NCBI RefSeq assembly: GCF_016765795.1
Contig: NZ_JAESVP010000002.1
Location: 310,001-374,000 of the forward strand
Length of the DNA stretch: 64,000 nucleotides
Reading direction: 5' to 3'
From: Fuscibacter oryzae
GTDB lineage: Bacteria; Pseudomonadota; Alphaproteobacteria; Rhodobacterales; Rhodobacteraceae
In this document: in pieces, positions 52,251 to 61,239 of the stretch
Position numbering within the stretch: the stretch's first letter is position 1
Layout of the letters: the number at the start of each line of letters is the position of its first letter
Made by a program: the position numbers and the translations under genes
Notes under the pieces: model-generated
The model's input: the letters and a program-made list of their open reading frames with translations, nothing else
The model's database searches: none
Told to the model about the DNA's origin: nothing

Positions 52251-53201
52251 TTGCGCGACCTCAAGCTGCCAGACCAGCGTCACCCGGAAAAGGCGCATCG
52301 CCCCGATAACGCACAGCCGAAAAAGCCGTCGTGGATCAGGGTCAAGGCCCCGACCTCGGACGGCTACCGCAAGACCCGCGATATTTTGCGCGAGAAAAAG
52401 CTGGTCACCGTCTGTGAAGAGGCGGGTTGCCCAAATGTCGGCGAATGCTGGAGCCAGGGCCACGCCACCATGATGATCATGGGCGAGATCTGCACGCGCG
52501 GCTGCACCTTCTGCAATGTGGCCACGGGAAAACCCAACGCGCTGGATGCGTTCGAACCGGGCCGCGTGGCCCATGCCGTCAGCGAACTTGGCCTGAACCA
52601 CGTTGTCATCACCAGCGTGGACCGCGACGATCTTGACGATGGCGGGGCCGAGCATTTCGCCCAGACCATCCGCGCGATCCGGCACCGCAGCCCCGGCACG
52701 ACCATTGAAATCCTGACGCCGGATTTCCTGAAATGCCCACCCGAGGCGCTGGAGAAGGTGGTCGAGGCGCGGCCCGATGTGTTCAACCACAACCTTGAAA
52801 CCGTACCGGGCCTGTACCACGAGGTCCGCCCCGGCGCCCGCTATTTCCACTCGCTGCGGTTGTTGCAGCGGGTTAAGGAACTGGACCCGACATTGTTTAC
52901 CAAATCGGGTATAATGGTGGGCTTGGGAGAAGAGCGTCTGGGCGTGCTGCAAGTGATGGATGACATGCGTAGCGCCGATGTCGACTTCCTTACGGTGGGT
53001 CAATATCTGCAACCGACCCCCAAACACCATGCCGTTTCGCGCTTCATCACGCCTGACGAGTTTCAGGCCTATGAGGCCGCCGCCTGGGGCAAGGGGTTCC
53101 TTATGGTCTCTGCCACGCCGCTGACCCGGTCTTCGTATCATGCCGGAGAGGACTTCGCCCGGTTGCGCGCTGCAAGACTGGCAACACTTGGGCGGGCGTG
53201 A
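52251..53201 (+). CDS. lipA: Lipoyl synthase
   Basis: A 316-residue radical-SAM enzyme inserting two sulfurs into protein-bound octanoate. The radical SAM cluster motif is [15 protein letters not shown]; the auxiliary sacrificial cluster is held by [12 protein letters not shown] plus a C-terminal [11 protein letters not shown] at 52251 starts [20 protein letters not shown], which matches Rhodobacter LipA, and GGGGGA lies upstream. In alphaproteobacteria lipA is often followed by a COQ10-like gene; here that gene is at 56604. Confidence 0.95.
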   Translation: MRDLKLPDQRHPEKAHRPDNAQPKKPSWIRVKAPTSDGYRKTRDILREKKLVTVCEEAGCPNVGECWSQGHATMMIMGEICTRGCTFCNVATGKPNALDAFEPGRVAHAVSELGLNHVVITSVDRDDLDDGGAEHFAQTIRAIRHRSPGTTIEILTPDFLKCPPEALEKVVEARPDVFNHNLETVPGLYHEVRPGARYFHSLRLLQRVKELDPTLFTKSGIMVGLGEERLGVLQVMDDMRSADVDFLTVGQYLQPTPKHHAVSRFITPDEFQAYEAAAWGKGFLMVSATPLTRSSYHAGEDFARLRAARLATLGRA

Positions 53202-53376
53202 TTCCTGCTCTCTTGGTTGATCTCGCCGCAGTCAGCTCATCCTCTGGCTGAAAAAAGACATAATTTCGCCTGAAAATCGTGCTGGCTCTGGAGGTTTTCC
53301 TCCGGATCCTTTATATATTGTCCGCTCAAGTATCTGGAACGAGTGATAATTTTTCTTTGTGGAGCGGAGTACCAAA

Positions 53377-54084
53377 ATGAAAAAACTGAGCAGTGTTATT
53401 ACGACGGCAGTCTTCATTCTTGCAGCAAATGTGGCAACGGCGGCCCAGGTTTCGCTGACCACGATTTCTGGAATCTGGAGTGCTGGCCAACTTACAAACA
53501 ATCAATCGCCGACGGGTGTCGGAACCAGCGACATTAACTGGGGCACCTCGTGGCAGGGAAACCCGCTTAGCGGGTATTCCTTTGATGCGGCCCTCGCCCC
53601 TTCGGTGTTGGTTCAGGACCAACCCTTTGACTTTGGCCTGTTCACCCACAAGAACTTTCCGATTCTGGGGAGTACGCTGAGTTGGGCGCGTCTGGACCTG
53701 ACCTTTGACCTGATGGTCGATGGTGTGTTGCGTCCGCTTTCGGCGAGCTATCTCTTCACCCATGTGGAAACACCGAACGTCGGAGGCGGCAACTGCTGTA
53801 ACGACCGGGTGAACTTTGACACGCTGGCCAGCGCCTATGACTCGGTCAATATCGACGGTCTTGAGTTCACCTTCAAGCTGGACGGTTTCCTTGACGAATT
53901 GGGTAAACCGGTCTCGTTCTTCTCGACCGAGGAGAACAAGAACAACACCGCGCATCTGGTTGGCCGCTTCACCACTTTGAATGACGTGCCGCCGGTCTCG
54001 CCCGTTCCGCTGCCAGCTTCGGCTGTGTTGCTGGGGGCTGCCCTGCTGGGGCTGCGCGCCGCAGGTTTGCGCCGCAAGGCCTGA
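53377..54084 (+). CDS. Secreted protein with VPLPA-CTERM sorting signal and choice-of-anchor-like domain
   Basis: A 235-residue exported protein. It has an N-terminal signal peptide (MKKLSSVITTAVFILAANVA, cleavage after TAA), a beta-rich mature region opening VSLTTISGIWSAGQLT and SGYSFDAALAP that resembles choice-of-anchor K domains, and a C-terminal sorting tripartite signal: VPLPAS, a hydrophobic stretch AVLLGAALLGLRAAG and RRKA. VPLPA-CTERM signals are processed by an exosortase-like enzyme encoded elsewhere and are linked with EPS-associated surface proteins. The AT-rich upstream 176 bases contain a GGAGG/CCTCC hairpin and a TATATAT tract. Confidence 0.82.
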   Translation: MKKLSSVITTAVFILAANVATAAQVSLTTISGIWSAGQLTNNQSPTGVGTSDINWGTSWQGNPLSGYSFDAALAPSVLVQDQPFDFGLFTHKNFPILGSTLSWARLDLTFDLMVDGVLRPLSASYLFTHVETPNVGGGNCCNDRVNFDTLASAYDSVNIDGLEFTFKLDGFLDELGKPVSFFSTEENKNNTAHLVGRFTTLNDVPPVSPVPLPASAVLLGAALLGLRAAGLRRKA

Positions 54085-54114
54085 TCGCCACCGGCCCGCG
54101 CGTCTTTACCTTCG

Positions 54115-54147
54115 AAAAGGCCCCCGCATTGCTGTCGGGGGCCTTTT
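54115..54147. terminator. Bidirectional terminator between VPLPA-CTERM gene and GST
   Basis: AAAA, then GGCCCCCG (54119-54126), a 9-base loop, CGGGGGCC (54136-54143) and TTTT. Both convergent transcripts can end here. Confidence 0.92.
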
Positions 54148-54151
54148 CAAT

Positions 54152-54772
54152 TCAGGCTGGCGGAATGAACGGCTGCGACAGACGGGCGAAGACCTCCAGC
54201 CCCTCGCACCTGCCATGAAGTGCTGCAAGGCGCGGGTGGCTGGCCAGACGTATCAGATCGGGATGCGCCGCCACGGCATGGGTCAGCGATGCAGTCACCG
54301 CAATATCGGCATGGGACAACCGGTCGCCGAACCAATAGCCAGATTGCGGCGCCTCGGCCTCCAGCATGGCCATGGCATCGGCAATCTGTGCCTGACTGCG
54401 CTGGATCAGCACCGGCGATGGCGCCTCATGCAGCACACGAATGTAGAACAAACCGACCGCCTTGTCAGAAATGCCAGAGGCCAGCGCCATGACGCGCAGG
54501 CAGGCCCGCCGCGCGGCACCCCTGCGGGCGATCAGCGCGGTTTCGGGCGACACAAGCTGATCAATGTGATCCAGAATGGCAGAGCTTTCGATCAGCACCT
54601 CGCCATCCTCCAGCACCAGAACTGGAACGCGGGTCAGCGGGTTCAGCGGGCGGATATTGTCGGCATCGCTGAACACCGACCAGGGCCGGTGATCATAATG
54701 CAGGCCGTATAGCGCCAGAGGAATGGCGGCGCGGCGAACAAAAGGGCTATCATACTGGCCAATCAGGATCAT
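54152..54772 (-). CDS. Glutathione S-transferase family protein
   Basis: A 206-residue protein. The thioredoxin-like N-terminal domain reads MILIGQYDSPFVRRAAIPLA, with the glutathione-site motif RVPVLVLEDGEVLIESSAI (cis-Pro and ESSAI). The helical C-terminal domain carries YWFGDRLSHADIAVTASLTH, the conserved Asp cap. The active-site Ser/Cys/Tyr at SPF suggests a plant-type/nu-like member of unknown substrate. Overlaps the cytochrome gene by ATGA, so the two are one transcript. Confidence 0.88.
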   Translation of the reverse strand: MILIGQYDSPFVRRAAIPLALYGLHYDHRPWSVFSDADNIRPLNPLTRVPVLVLEDGEVLIESSAILDHIDQLVSPETALIARRGAARRACLRVMALASGISDKAVGLFYIRVLHEAPSPVLIQRSQAQIADAMAMLEAEAPQSGYWFGDRLSHADIAVTASLTHAVAAHPDLIRLASHPRLAALHGRCEGLEVFARLSQPFIPPA

Positions 54773-55665
54773 GGTGGCACAACGGCTGGAACAGACTTGA
54801 GGTAGGTGGCAATCGCCTTGCGGTCACTTTCCGGCAGCTTGGCCATGTTGTCCACCACATGGGCCATATGGCCGCCAACCGTGTCGAAATCGGGCGTCGT
54901 GCCGGTTGTCAGATATTCCACGATCTCATCCTCAGACCACTTCAGGGCACCGGGGGTGATATTCGGGATGGTGCCCTGACCAGACGGGTTGGGTGCCCCG
55001 CCCAGCCATCGCGCGGTATCCAGCCCGCCCAGCATATTGCGCGGCGTGTGACATTCGCCGCAATGGGCCAGCGCCTCGACCAGATAGCGGCCACGCTCCA
55101 GATCGGGGGTTGGCGCGTTGGTCAAGACCCAGTTGCGGTTCAGGAACAGGCGTTTCCAGATACCGACATTGCGCCGGATGTTGAAGGGAAAGCCCACCTC
55201 ATGCGGTTTTGACGGCGTGGCAGAGGGCGGCAGCGTGCCGATATAGGCCCAAAGGTCTGCCAGATCCTGCCCGGTCATGTGCTGATATGCGCCATAGGGC
55301 AGGGCGGGGAACAAATGCTCGCCCGTGGCCGAAACGCCATCCCGCACCGCATGAGAGAACTGATCCAGCGACCACTTGCCAATGCCCGCCACCGGATCGG
55401 GAGAGATGTTGGGGGCGATGAATGTGCCAAAGGCGGAAGGAAAGGCCTGACCACCTGTCAGAACCAGCTGCGCGTCGCCCTTGGCATCGGGTGCCATGTG
55501 GCAAGACGCGCAACCTGCGGCAGTAAAAACAACCTGACCGCGAGTAGCGTCCCCCTGAACCGAAGCGATGTCTTGTGACTGTCGAACCTGAGGGGCACTG
55601 ATCAGCAGGTAGGCCGCAAAGCCCACTAATGCCATGCCCACAAGGGCGTATCCAAGACGCCGCAT
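54769..55665 (-). CDS. Membrane-anchored dihaem cytochrome c
   Basis: A 298-residue cytochrome anchored by an N-terminal helix (LGYALVGMALVGFAAYLLIS) with a periplasmic domain. Haem motifs are CASCH near residue 55 and CGECH near residue 200. Met ligands are probable in the KSW... loops. The layout (GQVVFTAAGCASCH, PNISPDPVAGIGKWS, PNITPGALKWSEDEI) is that of dihaem subunits of alcohol/aldehyde or gluconate dehydrogenases, but no dehydrogenase gene is adjacent. The following 90 bases before the small membrane gene are empty. Confidence 0.85.
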   Translation of the reverse strand: MRRLGYALVGMALVGFAAYLLISAPQVRQSQDIASVQGDATRGQVVFTAAGCASCHMAPDAKGDAQLVLTGGQAFPSAFGTFIAPNISPDPVAGIGKWSLDQFSHAVRDGVSATGEHLFPALPYGAYQHMTGQDLADLWAYIGTLPPSATPSKPHEVGFPFNIRRNVGIWKRLFLNRNWVLTNAPTPDLERGRYLVEALAHCGECHTPRNMLGGLDTARWLGGAPNPSGQGTIPNITPGALKWSEDEIVEYLTTGTTPDFDTVGGHMAHVVDNMAKLPESDRKAIATYLKSVPAVVPP

Positions 55666-55755
55666 TTTTCATCTCCCGGCCAGATTTCCGGCACAAGCTA
55701 GACAAACGCAACCAGAGGTAAAGCTGACTTTTTGGTCAGGGCTAAATGCAGCGAA

Positions 55756-55929
55756 TTACCGCGGAAGGCGGTTTACGGTGGCCCAGCGTGGCCAACCAAA
55801 CAGATGCTCTATGACATATAACACAAGGCAGGCCGCCACGACACTCAGAACAATGGCAACACGCCGTGCAGAAGGTGGATGGCGCGACCAGCGCGACATC
55901 CGCAGCAACCAGGTCAGGCTGGGTATCAT
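55756..55929 (-). CDS. Small basic membrane protein downstream of hpt
   Basis: A 57-residue protein: [20 protein letters not shown], then one transmembrane helix ([20 protein letters not shown]) and [17 protein letters not shown]. It overlaps the hpt stop in an ATGA, which makes translation by coupling very likely and argues that it is real despite its length. Similar basic one-helix proteins follow hpt in related Rhodobacteraceae. Function unknown. Confidence 0.75.
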   Translation of the reverse strand: MIPSLTWLLRMSRWSRHPPSARRVAIVLSVVAACLVLYVIEHLFGWPRWATVNRLPR

Positions 55930-56474
55930 GCGGGCGCGTCGGTAAACCGCACCTTGCCGATATAGGGCAGGTTGCGGTTGCGCTGTGCAAAATCAATGCC
56001 ATAGCCAACGACGAACTCATCGGGAATTTCAAAGCCGGTCCAGGTGGCCTTGATCTCGACCTCGCGGCGCGTCGGTTTGTCCAACAGGGCGCAAACCTCC
56101 AGCCGCTTTGGCCCGCGCGACAAGAGCAGGTTCTTGACGTGGTGCAAGGTAAAGCCGGTGTCCACGATATCCTCGACCACCAGAACATCGCGGCCCGCAA
56201 TCTCGCCGCGCAGGTCTTTCAGAATGCGCACTTCGCGGCTGGAATGCATGGCATCGCCATAGGACGAGGCTTCCAGAAAATCGACCTCGACTGGCAGATC
56301 AATCTCTCGCACCAGATCGGCGATGAAGACAAAGCTGCCGCGCAGCAGGCCCACGACGATCAGCTTGTCAGTGTCTTGATAGTAGCGGGTGATGGTGGTG
56401 GCCAGCGTCTCGACCCGGGCGGCGATGGATTTCGCGCTGATCATCTGGTCGATCACATAAGGGCGGTCGGGCAT
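55926..56474 (-). CDS. hpt: Hypoxanthine phosphoribosyltransferase
   Basis: A 182-residue cytosolic salvage enzyme making IMP/GMP from hypoxanthine/guanine and PRPP. The PRPP loop is [35 protein letters not shown] (PPi loop), [14 protein letters not shown] and a C-terminal [19 protein letters not shown] (purine-binding) confirm the type. The start is ATG at 56474. It is divergent from the COQ10-like gene. Confidence 0.94.
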   Translation of the reverse strand: MPDRPYVIDQMISAKSIAARVETLATTITRYYQDTDKLIVVGLLRGSFVFIADLVREIDLPVEVDFLEASSYGDAMHSSREVRILKDLRGEIAGRDVLVVEDIVDTGFTLHHVKNLLLSRGPKRLEVCALLDKPTRREVEIKATWTGFEIPDEFVVGYGIDFAQRNRNLPYIGKVRFTDAPA

Positions 56475-56603
56475 TGCTGTCTCCGTCTGGCGGCGTCAGA
56501 TTTGTGCGACGAATGGCCCGGTTTGAAAAGATGAAACCTTTCGCCAATCTCTCCCCTTGAAACTTCGCCGTCCGCAGTCAAAAGGGCGGGAAAAGAGGTT
56601 GCG

Positions 56604-57092
56604 ATGCCCCACCACGCCGAAACGAAGATTCTGCCTTATAGCGCCGACCAGATGTTTGCTCTGGTCGGCGATGTTGCGCGCTATCCAGAGTTCCTGCCCT
56701 GGACGGCGGCGGCGCGCATCCGGTCGAGAAAGCCGATTGAGGGTGGCCCCCACGAACGTGGCGAAGTGATGGAGGCGGATCTGGTGATCAGCTTCAAGGT
56801 CTTCCGCGAAAGTTTCGGCAGCCGCGTCACGCTGCTGCCCGGCGAAAACCGCATCCTGACCGAATATATCGACGGGCCGTTCAAGCATCTTAAATCGGTC
56901 TGGACCTTTGCCGACCGGGCAGATGGTGGCTGCGAGGTCAGCTTTACCGTCGATTTCGAGTTTCGCAACGCCATTCTGGGCCGCGTTATCGGCATCGTCT
57001 TCAACGAGGCGATGCAGCGCGTGGTCAAGGCATTCGAGGCGCGGGCCCGCGCTCTGTATGGCGCGACGGAAGGCGGCAAGACCGGCGTATGA
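56604..57092 (+). CDS. COQ10/RatA-like START-domain protein
   Basis: A 162-residue polyketide-cyclase/START-fold protein. The opening MPHHAETKILPYSADQMFAL, PEFLPWTAAARI, ESFGSRVTLLPGENRI and a terminal helix RNAILGRVIGIVFNEAMQRV match coenzyme Q-binding COQ10; in E. coli the same family is called RatA. In alphaproteobacteria a ubiquinone-chaperone role is more likely than a toxin role, but this is inference. Its stop overlaps a possible start of the next gene. Confidence 0.87.
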   Translation: MPHHAETKILPYSADQMFALVGDVARYPEFLPWTAAARIRSRKPIEGGPHERGEVMEADLVISFKVFRESFGSRVTLLPGENRILTEYIDGPFKHLKSVWTFADRADGGCEVSFTVDFEFRNAILGRVIGIVFNEAMQRVVKAFEARARALYGATEGGKTGV

Positions 57093-57112
57093 CTGGCAAA
57101 CGGAGGGTTGCC

Positions 57113-57964
57113 ATGCGTCTGACGGTTCTGTTGCTGCTGTTGTGGCTTCCCGTGTCTGCCCATGCGCAGCCCTTGCAAGAGGTGACGCTGCCAGATGGGC
57201 GATATTACCTCTTTGCCCGTCCCGATGGGGACGCGGCGGTGCCCTTGATCGTGGCGCTGCATGGCGGTGGGGGCAACCCGGCGCAGTTCGACCGCGTGTC
57301 GTATATCGCGCAAAGCGCTGTCGCGGCGGGTTTTGCGGTGGCGCTACCTGCGGGAACCGGCGGGCGGGCGGGCAAGCTGAAAACCTGGAACGCCGGGTAT
57401 TGCTGTGCTGCCGCCCAGCGAGAGCGGGTCGATGACATCGCCTTTCTGGATGCCGTGATCGCCGATGCGCAAGAACATGGCGCCTCTGGTCCGGTCTTCC
57501 TGACCGGCATGTCGAACGGCGCGATGATGGCACAGACCTATGCTGCGCGGCGTGCGAACCGGGTGGCGGGGGTGGCAAGCGTTTCGGGCACGATGGATGC
57601 GGGCCACCTGCGCGTCGGCGGGCCGGTGCCTCTGCTGCACATTCACGGCACCGCTGATCCGATGGTGCCCTTTGGCGGCGGCCCCGGTGACAGTAGCCTG
57701 ACCCAGACCGATTTCTCCCCGGTCGAGGCGGTTCTGGCCGATTTCCGCGCGCCTTTCGGGGCGATGGAAATGGGCCACAAAAGCTGGACTGCGGACGGTT
57801 ATGATTTCCTTCGCACGGCTTGGAGCAAAGGCGGGCATGAAGAAGTGGTGCTGATTGCCATCGAAGGGGGCGATCACGAATGGCCGGGTGGCAGGCGGGC
57901 AGAGGATCAGGCGCTGGACGCCAGCGATACCGTGATCGCTTTTTTCAAGGCGCAGATGCGGTAG
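57113..57964 (+). CDS. Secreted PHB-depolymerase-like esterase (LpqC family)
   Basis: A 283-residue exported alpha/beta hydrolase. Signal peptide MRLTVLLLLLWLPVSAHA; oxyanion region LIVALHGGGGNPAQFDR; nucleophile elbow FLTGMSNGAMMAQTYA; Asp and His sites likely in HGTADPMVPFGG and GGDHEWPGG. Family members hydrolyse short polyhydroxybutyrate chains or feruloyl-type esters; the substrate is not certain. Start at 57113 has CGGAGGG upstream; an alternative start at 57089 overlaps the previous gene. Confidence 0.87.
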   Translation: MRLTVLLLLLWLPVSAHAQPLQEVTLPDGRYYLFARPDGDAAVPLIVALHGGGGNPAQFDRVSYIAQSAVAAGFAVALPAGTGGRAGKLKTWNAGYCCAAAQRERVDDIAFLDAVIADAQEHGASGPVFLTGMSNGAMMAQTYAARRANRVAGVASVSGTMDAGHLRVGGPVPLLHIHGTADPMVPFGGGPGDSSLTQTDFSPVEAVLADFRAPFGAMEMGHKSWTADGYDFLRTAWSKGGHEEVVLIAIEGGDHEWPGGRRAEDQALDASDTVIAFFKAQMR

Positions 57965-57983
57965 TATCGGGTGGGCTGCGCGG

Positions 57984-58454
57984 TTAAAGTGCCAAGGCGC
58001 CCGCCAACAGCGACAGCGCATGGTCACGCGCGGCGTGGCGCACCTTGTCACGGCCGATGGCACCAAATTCAACCGTCCCGGTCTCTGTGGCCCGGCCTTT
58101 GCGGGCAAGGCCAAAGCACACCCGGCCTTCTGGCTTGAACTCCGATCCGCCCGGCCCGGCGATGCCGGTGATCGATACGGCCAGCGTGGCAAGAGAGTGG
58201 TCGAGCGCCCCCTCGGCCATTTCACGCGCGATTTCTTCTGACACCGCGCCATGGGCGGCAAGGGATTCGGGGCGAATGCCCAGCATCGCAACCTTGGCGT
58301 CGTTGGAATAGGTGACAAAGCCTCGGTCAAACACATCGGATGAACCCGCCACATCGGTCAGCGCCACGGCCACCATTCCACCGGTGCAGCTTTCGGCGGT
58401 AGCGATGGTCTGCCCCCGCTGCCGGGCAGCCTGAAGAATCTGCGCCGGGGTCAT
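57984..58454 (-). CDS. pncC: CinA C-terminal family nicotinamide-nucleotide amidohydrolase
   Basis: A 156-residue enzyme of the CinA C-terminal (PncC) family, converting NMN to nicotinate mononucleotide in pyridine salvage. Signatures are TIATAESCTGGMVAVALTDV, with the nucleophilic Ser, GFVTYSNDAKVAMLGI and SITGIAGPGGSEFKPEGRV. It lacks the N-terminal CinA domain. Start overlaps the pgpA stop by ATGA. It is the last gene of the ispD-ispF-pgpA-pncC unit. Confidence 0.9.
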   Translation of the reverse strand: MTPAQILQAARQRGQTIATAESCTGGMVAVALTDVAGSSDVFDRGFVTYSNDAKVAMLGIRPESLAAHGAVSEEIAREMAEGALDHSLATLAVSITGIAGPGGSEFKPEGRVCFGLARKGRATETGTVEFGAIGRDKVRHAARDHALSLLAGALAL

Positions 58455-58951
58455 TGCCCCCCCATCATCATGGGAACATGATAGAGCGCCGCCGCAACAA
58501 TTGTGGCGATACCCGCAAACAGCCCCGCCCACAGGTCATCCAGCATCACACCGGGCGCGTCGGCCCGCGCGTCGGCACGGCCCACGATACCGGGCTTCCA
58601 GATGTCGAACAGCCTGAAGAACAAAAAGGCGAACACCGGCGCGGGCCAGGGCAGCCAGCCGTCAAAGTCGCGCCACCAAAAGGCCAGCGCCGGGAACAGA
58701 AGGGCGATCCACTGGCCCGCCACTTCATCAATGACAAACTCGGACGGGTCATCGCCGGGGCGGTCGCGCAATTCGACGCCGATGGCCCAAAAGCCCAGAG
58801 CTGTCACCAGCAGCGTCAGTGCCACCAAGACCGGCGCGCCGAAGTAGCGGCAGACGGCCCAGCCCAGCAGCACGGCGACCAGTGACCCCCAGGTGCCGGG
58901 TGCCGGGCGCAGCAGGCCCGCGCCGAAAAAGATGGCCAGCAGGCGGGTCAT
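58451..58951 (-). CDS. pgpA: Phosphatidylglycerophosphatase A
   Basis: A 166-residue inner-membrane phosphatase making phosphatidylglycerol. Family signature [19 protein letters not shown] near the N-terminus, then [18 protein letters not shown] with the conserved acidic residues, and [20 protein letters not shown]. Three to four helices. Its start overlaps the ispF stop by ATGA and its stop overlaps the pncC start. Confidence 0.92.
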   Translation of the reverse strand: MTRLLAIFFGAGLLRPAPGTWGSLVAVLLGWAVCRYFGAPVLVALTLLVTALGFWAIGVELRDRPGDDPSEFVIDEVAGQWIALLFPALAFWWRDFDGWLPWPAPVFAFLFFRLFDIWKPGIVGRADARADAPGVMLDDLWAGLFAGIATIVAAALYHVPMMMGGQ

Positions 58952-59427
58952 GCCGGCACCAGCAGGGCGGTCGCTTGCGCAGCGATGCCTTCCTCTCGTC
59001 CGGTAAAGCCAAGGCGTTCCGAGGTGGTGGCCTTGACCGAAACGCGATGCACCTCAACCCCCATGATCGTGGCCAATGCGGCGCGCATCGCCTCGGCATG
59101 CGGGCCGACCTTGGGGCGTTCGCAGACCAGCGTCACATCGCAATTGGCAAGGCGATAGCCACGGGCGGCGGCCAGTTCCACCGCATGGGCCAGGAAAATG
59201 CGGCTGTCGGCCCCTTTCCACTGCGGGTCACTGGGGGGGAAGTGGCGGCCAATGTCGCCCTCGGCCAGCGCGCCATAGATCGCATCGGTCAGGGCGTGCA
59301 TGCCCACATCGGCATCGGAATGGCCCAAGAGCGCCTTGTCATGGGGCACCTTTACACCGCACAGCCAGACGTGGTCGCCGCCCGTAAAGGCGTGAACGTC
59401 ATAGCCATTGCCCAGCCGCATATCCAT
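58948..59427 (-). CDS. ispF: 2-C-methyl-D-erythritol 2,4-cyclodiphosphate synthase
   Basis: A 159-residue trimeric enzyme of the MEP isoprenoid pathway. Zinc ligands Asp and His lie in GNGYDVHAF, and the third His is in [37 protein letters not shown] and [20 protein letters not shown] complete the family pattern. Its start overlaps the ispD stop by one base (TGATG). In many alphaproteobacteria ispD and ispF are fused; here they are separate but coupled. Confidence 0.95.
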   Translation of the reverse strand: MDMRLGNGYDVHAFTGGDHVWLCGVKVPHDKALLGHSDADVGMHALTDAIYGALAEGDIGRHFPPSDPQWKGADSRIFLAHAVELAAARGYRLANCDVTLVCERPKVGPHAEAMRAALATIMGVEVHRVSVKATTSERLGFTGREEGIAAQATALLVPA

Positions 59428-60077
59428 CAGTCCCGTCCCTTCAACAGCCGCGCGGCGCGCACGAAATCGGCGGGCCATGTCAGCTTTATATTGTCTTCGT
59501 CGCCCTCGACGATGGCAACGTCAAGCCCTGCGGCGCGCGCCACCTCTACATCATCGGCAGCGCCGCCTTTATGGGCAAGGTGGGCCGCAAGAATGGCGTC
59601 ATAGCGAAATCCCTGCGGGGTTTGCGCGCGGTAAAGGCCGGTGCGGTCGCGGGTGCCGGTGACAAGGCCGTTCTCGCCCGTCCACAACGCATCGCTGACC
59701 GCAACTGCGGGGGCGGCTGCGAGGTGATGGTCCAGCGCGGCCAGAACCCGCGCGATGACGGCCTGCGACACCAGTGGCCGCGCGCCGTCATGAATCAGCA
59801 CGCGGGCAACCCCCATTCCCTGCAAGGCCCGCAAGCCCGCCAGAACCGAAGCATCGCGCGTCGCCCCGCCTTCAACGATCACGGCATCGCCTGCGATGGC
59901 GTTGGCCCGCGCGCGATCATCTGGATGGATCACCAGTACGCGGCGAAATGCGGCAAAGGCGGCCAGTGCATGGGCCACCACCGGCTGTCCGGCCAGCATC
60001 TGCCATTGCTTCGGCAACTCGCCTCCAGCGCGGGTGCCACGGCCTGCGGCGACGATTAGGGCAGCGGTCTGGTGCAT
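59427..60077 (-). CDS. ispD: 2-C-methyl-D-erythritol 4-phosphate cytidylyltransferase
   Basis: A 216-residue nucleotidyltransferase using CTP in the MEP pathway. The nucleotide-binding start is [20 protein letters not shown], followed by [12 protein letters not shown] and [11 protein letters not shown]; the C-terminal [20 protein letters not shown] and [15 protein letters not shown] are characteristic. First gene of the ispD-ispF-pgpA-pncC unit, diverging from dusB across 169 bases. Confidence 0.94.
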   Translation of the reverse strand: MHQTAALIVAAGRGTRAGGELPKQWQMLAGQPVVAHALAAFAAFRRVLVIHPDDRARANAIAGDAVIVEGGATRDASVLAGLRALQGMGVARVLIHDGARPLVSQAVIARVLAALDHHLAAAPAVAVSDALWTGENGLVTGTRDRTGLYRAQTPQGFRYDAILAAHLAHKGGAADDVEVARAAGLDVAIVEGDEDNIKLTWPADFVRAARLLKGRD

Positions 60078-60138
60078 GGCATCTCCTTCCTACCCTTGTT
60101 ATTGCCGGATCGGCCCGGTGACAATCTGGCCAGGGAAC

Positions 60139-60170
60139 AGGCATAAATGCCTAATAATTGTGCATTGCAC
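60139..60170. promoter_or_regulatory. Two palindromes in the ispD-dusB divergent region
   Basis: AGGCAT-AA-ATGCCT at 60139-60152 and GTGCA-T-TGCAC at 60160-60170, 62-93 bases from the ispD start and 77-108 from the dusB start. The second resembles the outer half-sites of enteric NtrC boxes (TGCAC/GTGCA) but the spacing differs. A regulator cannot be named. Confidence 0.35.
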
Positions 60171-60246
60171 GGATTTCGGGCATATTTTGAGGCTTGTTGC
60201 CGCACAGCCGTTACACCCTCCGGTCAGAGTAGCCTAAAGGATCATC

Positions 60247-61239
60247 ATGACGCACGACATTTTCGCCCTTCTGCCCCGCTGCCCGGTGATTCTGGCACCG
60301 ATGACGGGGATCACCGATCTGCCCTTCCGGCAGGTGGTGGCGCGCTTTGGCGCGGGGTTGGTCGTTTCGGAAATGGTGGCGTCGGAAGAGGTGCTGCATG
60401 GCCGCCCGCTGGCCCGCGCGCGGGCCGAGCTGGGGTTTGGCGAAGAGGCAACCTCGGTGCAACTGGTGGGCCGTGATCCGGCGCTGATGGCCGAGGCGGC
60501 GCGCTATGCCGAAGGGCAGGGCGCGCAGATCATCGATATCAATATGGGTTGCCCGGCCAAGCGGGTGACGCAGGCGGGTGGCAACGGCGCCTGCGGGTCG
60601 GCGCTGATGCGCGAACCGGCGCTGGCGCAGGCGCTGATTGCGGCGGTGGTCGGCGCGGTGAAGGTGCCGGTCACGCTGAAAACCCGGCTGGGCTGGGATG
60701 AAAACAGCCTGAACGCCCCCGACATCGCCCGCATGGCCGAGGGTGAGGGGGTCTGCATGATCACCATCCACGGTCGTACGCGCGTACAATTCTACAAAGG
60801 CAGCGCCGATTGGGCCGCGATTGCCCGCGTGAAACAGGCGGTGGCCATTCCGGTGATCGCCAATGGCGACATTATCGACAGCGCCACGGCCCGGTCCGCC
60901 CTTGCGCAATCGGGCGCCGATGGCGTGATGGTGGGGCGCGGCGCGCAGGGGCGCCCGTGGGCACTGGCGCAGATTGCCCATGACCTGACCGGTACGCCTG
61001 CGCCCGTGGCACCCAAAGGCGCGGCGCTGGCCGATCTGGTGATTGGGCATTATCAGGCGATGCTGTCGTTTTACGGCACCGAACTGGGCCTGAAAATCGC
61101 CCGCAAGCATCTGGGCTGGTATCTGGAAGCCGCGGGGGCCGAAACCCTGCGTCACGCCATTCAGACCGGGGATGACCCGGCGCAGGTGATCCGCCTGCTG
61201 GAACAGGCCTTCCTTGAGCCGGCAGAGGCGGCGGCATGA
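60247..61239 (+). CDS. dusB: tRNA-dihydrouridine synthase (NifR3 family)
   Basis: A 330-residue FMN-dependent enzyme reducing uridine in the tRNA D-loop. Motifs: PVILAPMTGITDLPFRQVV, QIIDINMGCPAKRVTQAGGN with catalytic Cys in NGACGSALM, TLKTRLGWDENSLN, TIHGRTRVQFYKG, IANGDI and GVMVGRGAQGRPW. It is the nifR3 gene of the Rhodobacter nifR3-ntrB-ntrC operon. ntrB starts inside its stop codon (ATGA). Confidence 0.94.
   Translation: MTHDIFALLPRCPVILAPMTGITDLPFRQVVARFGAGLVVSEMVASEEVLHGRPLARARAELGFGEEATSVQLVGRDPALMAEAARYAEGQGAQIIDINMGCPAKRVTQAGGNGACGSALMREPALAQALIAAVVGAVKVPVTLKTRLGWDENSLNAPDIARMAEGEGVCMITIHGRTRVQFYKGSADWAAIARVKQAVAIPVIANGDIIDSATARSALAQSGADGVMVGRGAQGRPWALAQIAHDLTGTPAPVAPKGAALADLVIGHYQAMLSFYGTELGLKIARKHLGWYLEAAGAETLRHAIQTGDDPAQVIRLLEQAFLEPAEAAA

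Noticed and set aside
53288-53305. GGAGG/CCTCC hairpin after lipA as a strong terminator
   Set aside because: Only 5 bp with a 4-base loop and an incomplete T-tract; it may equally be part of the leader of the VPLPA-CTERM gene.
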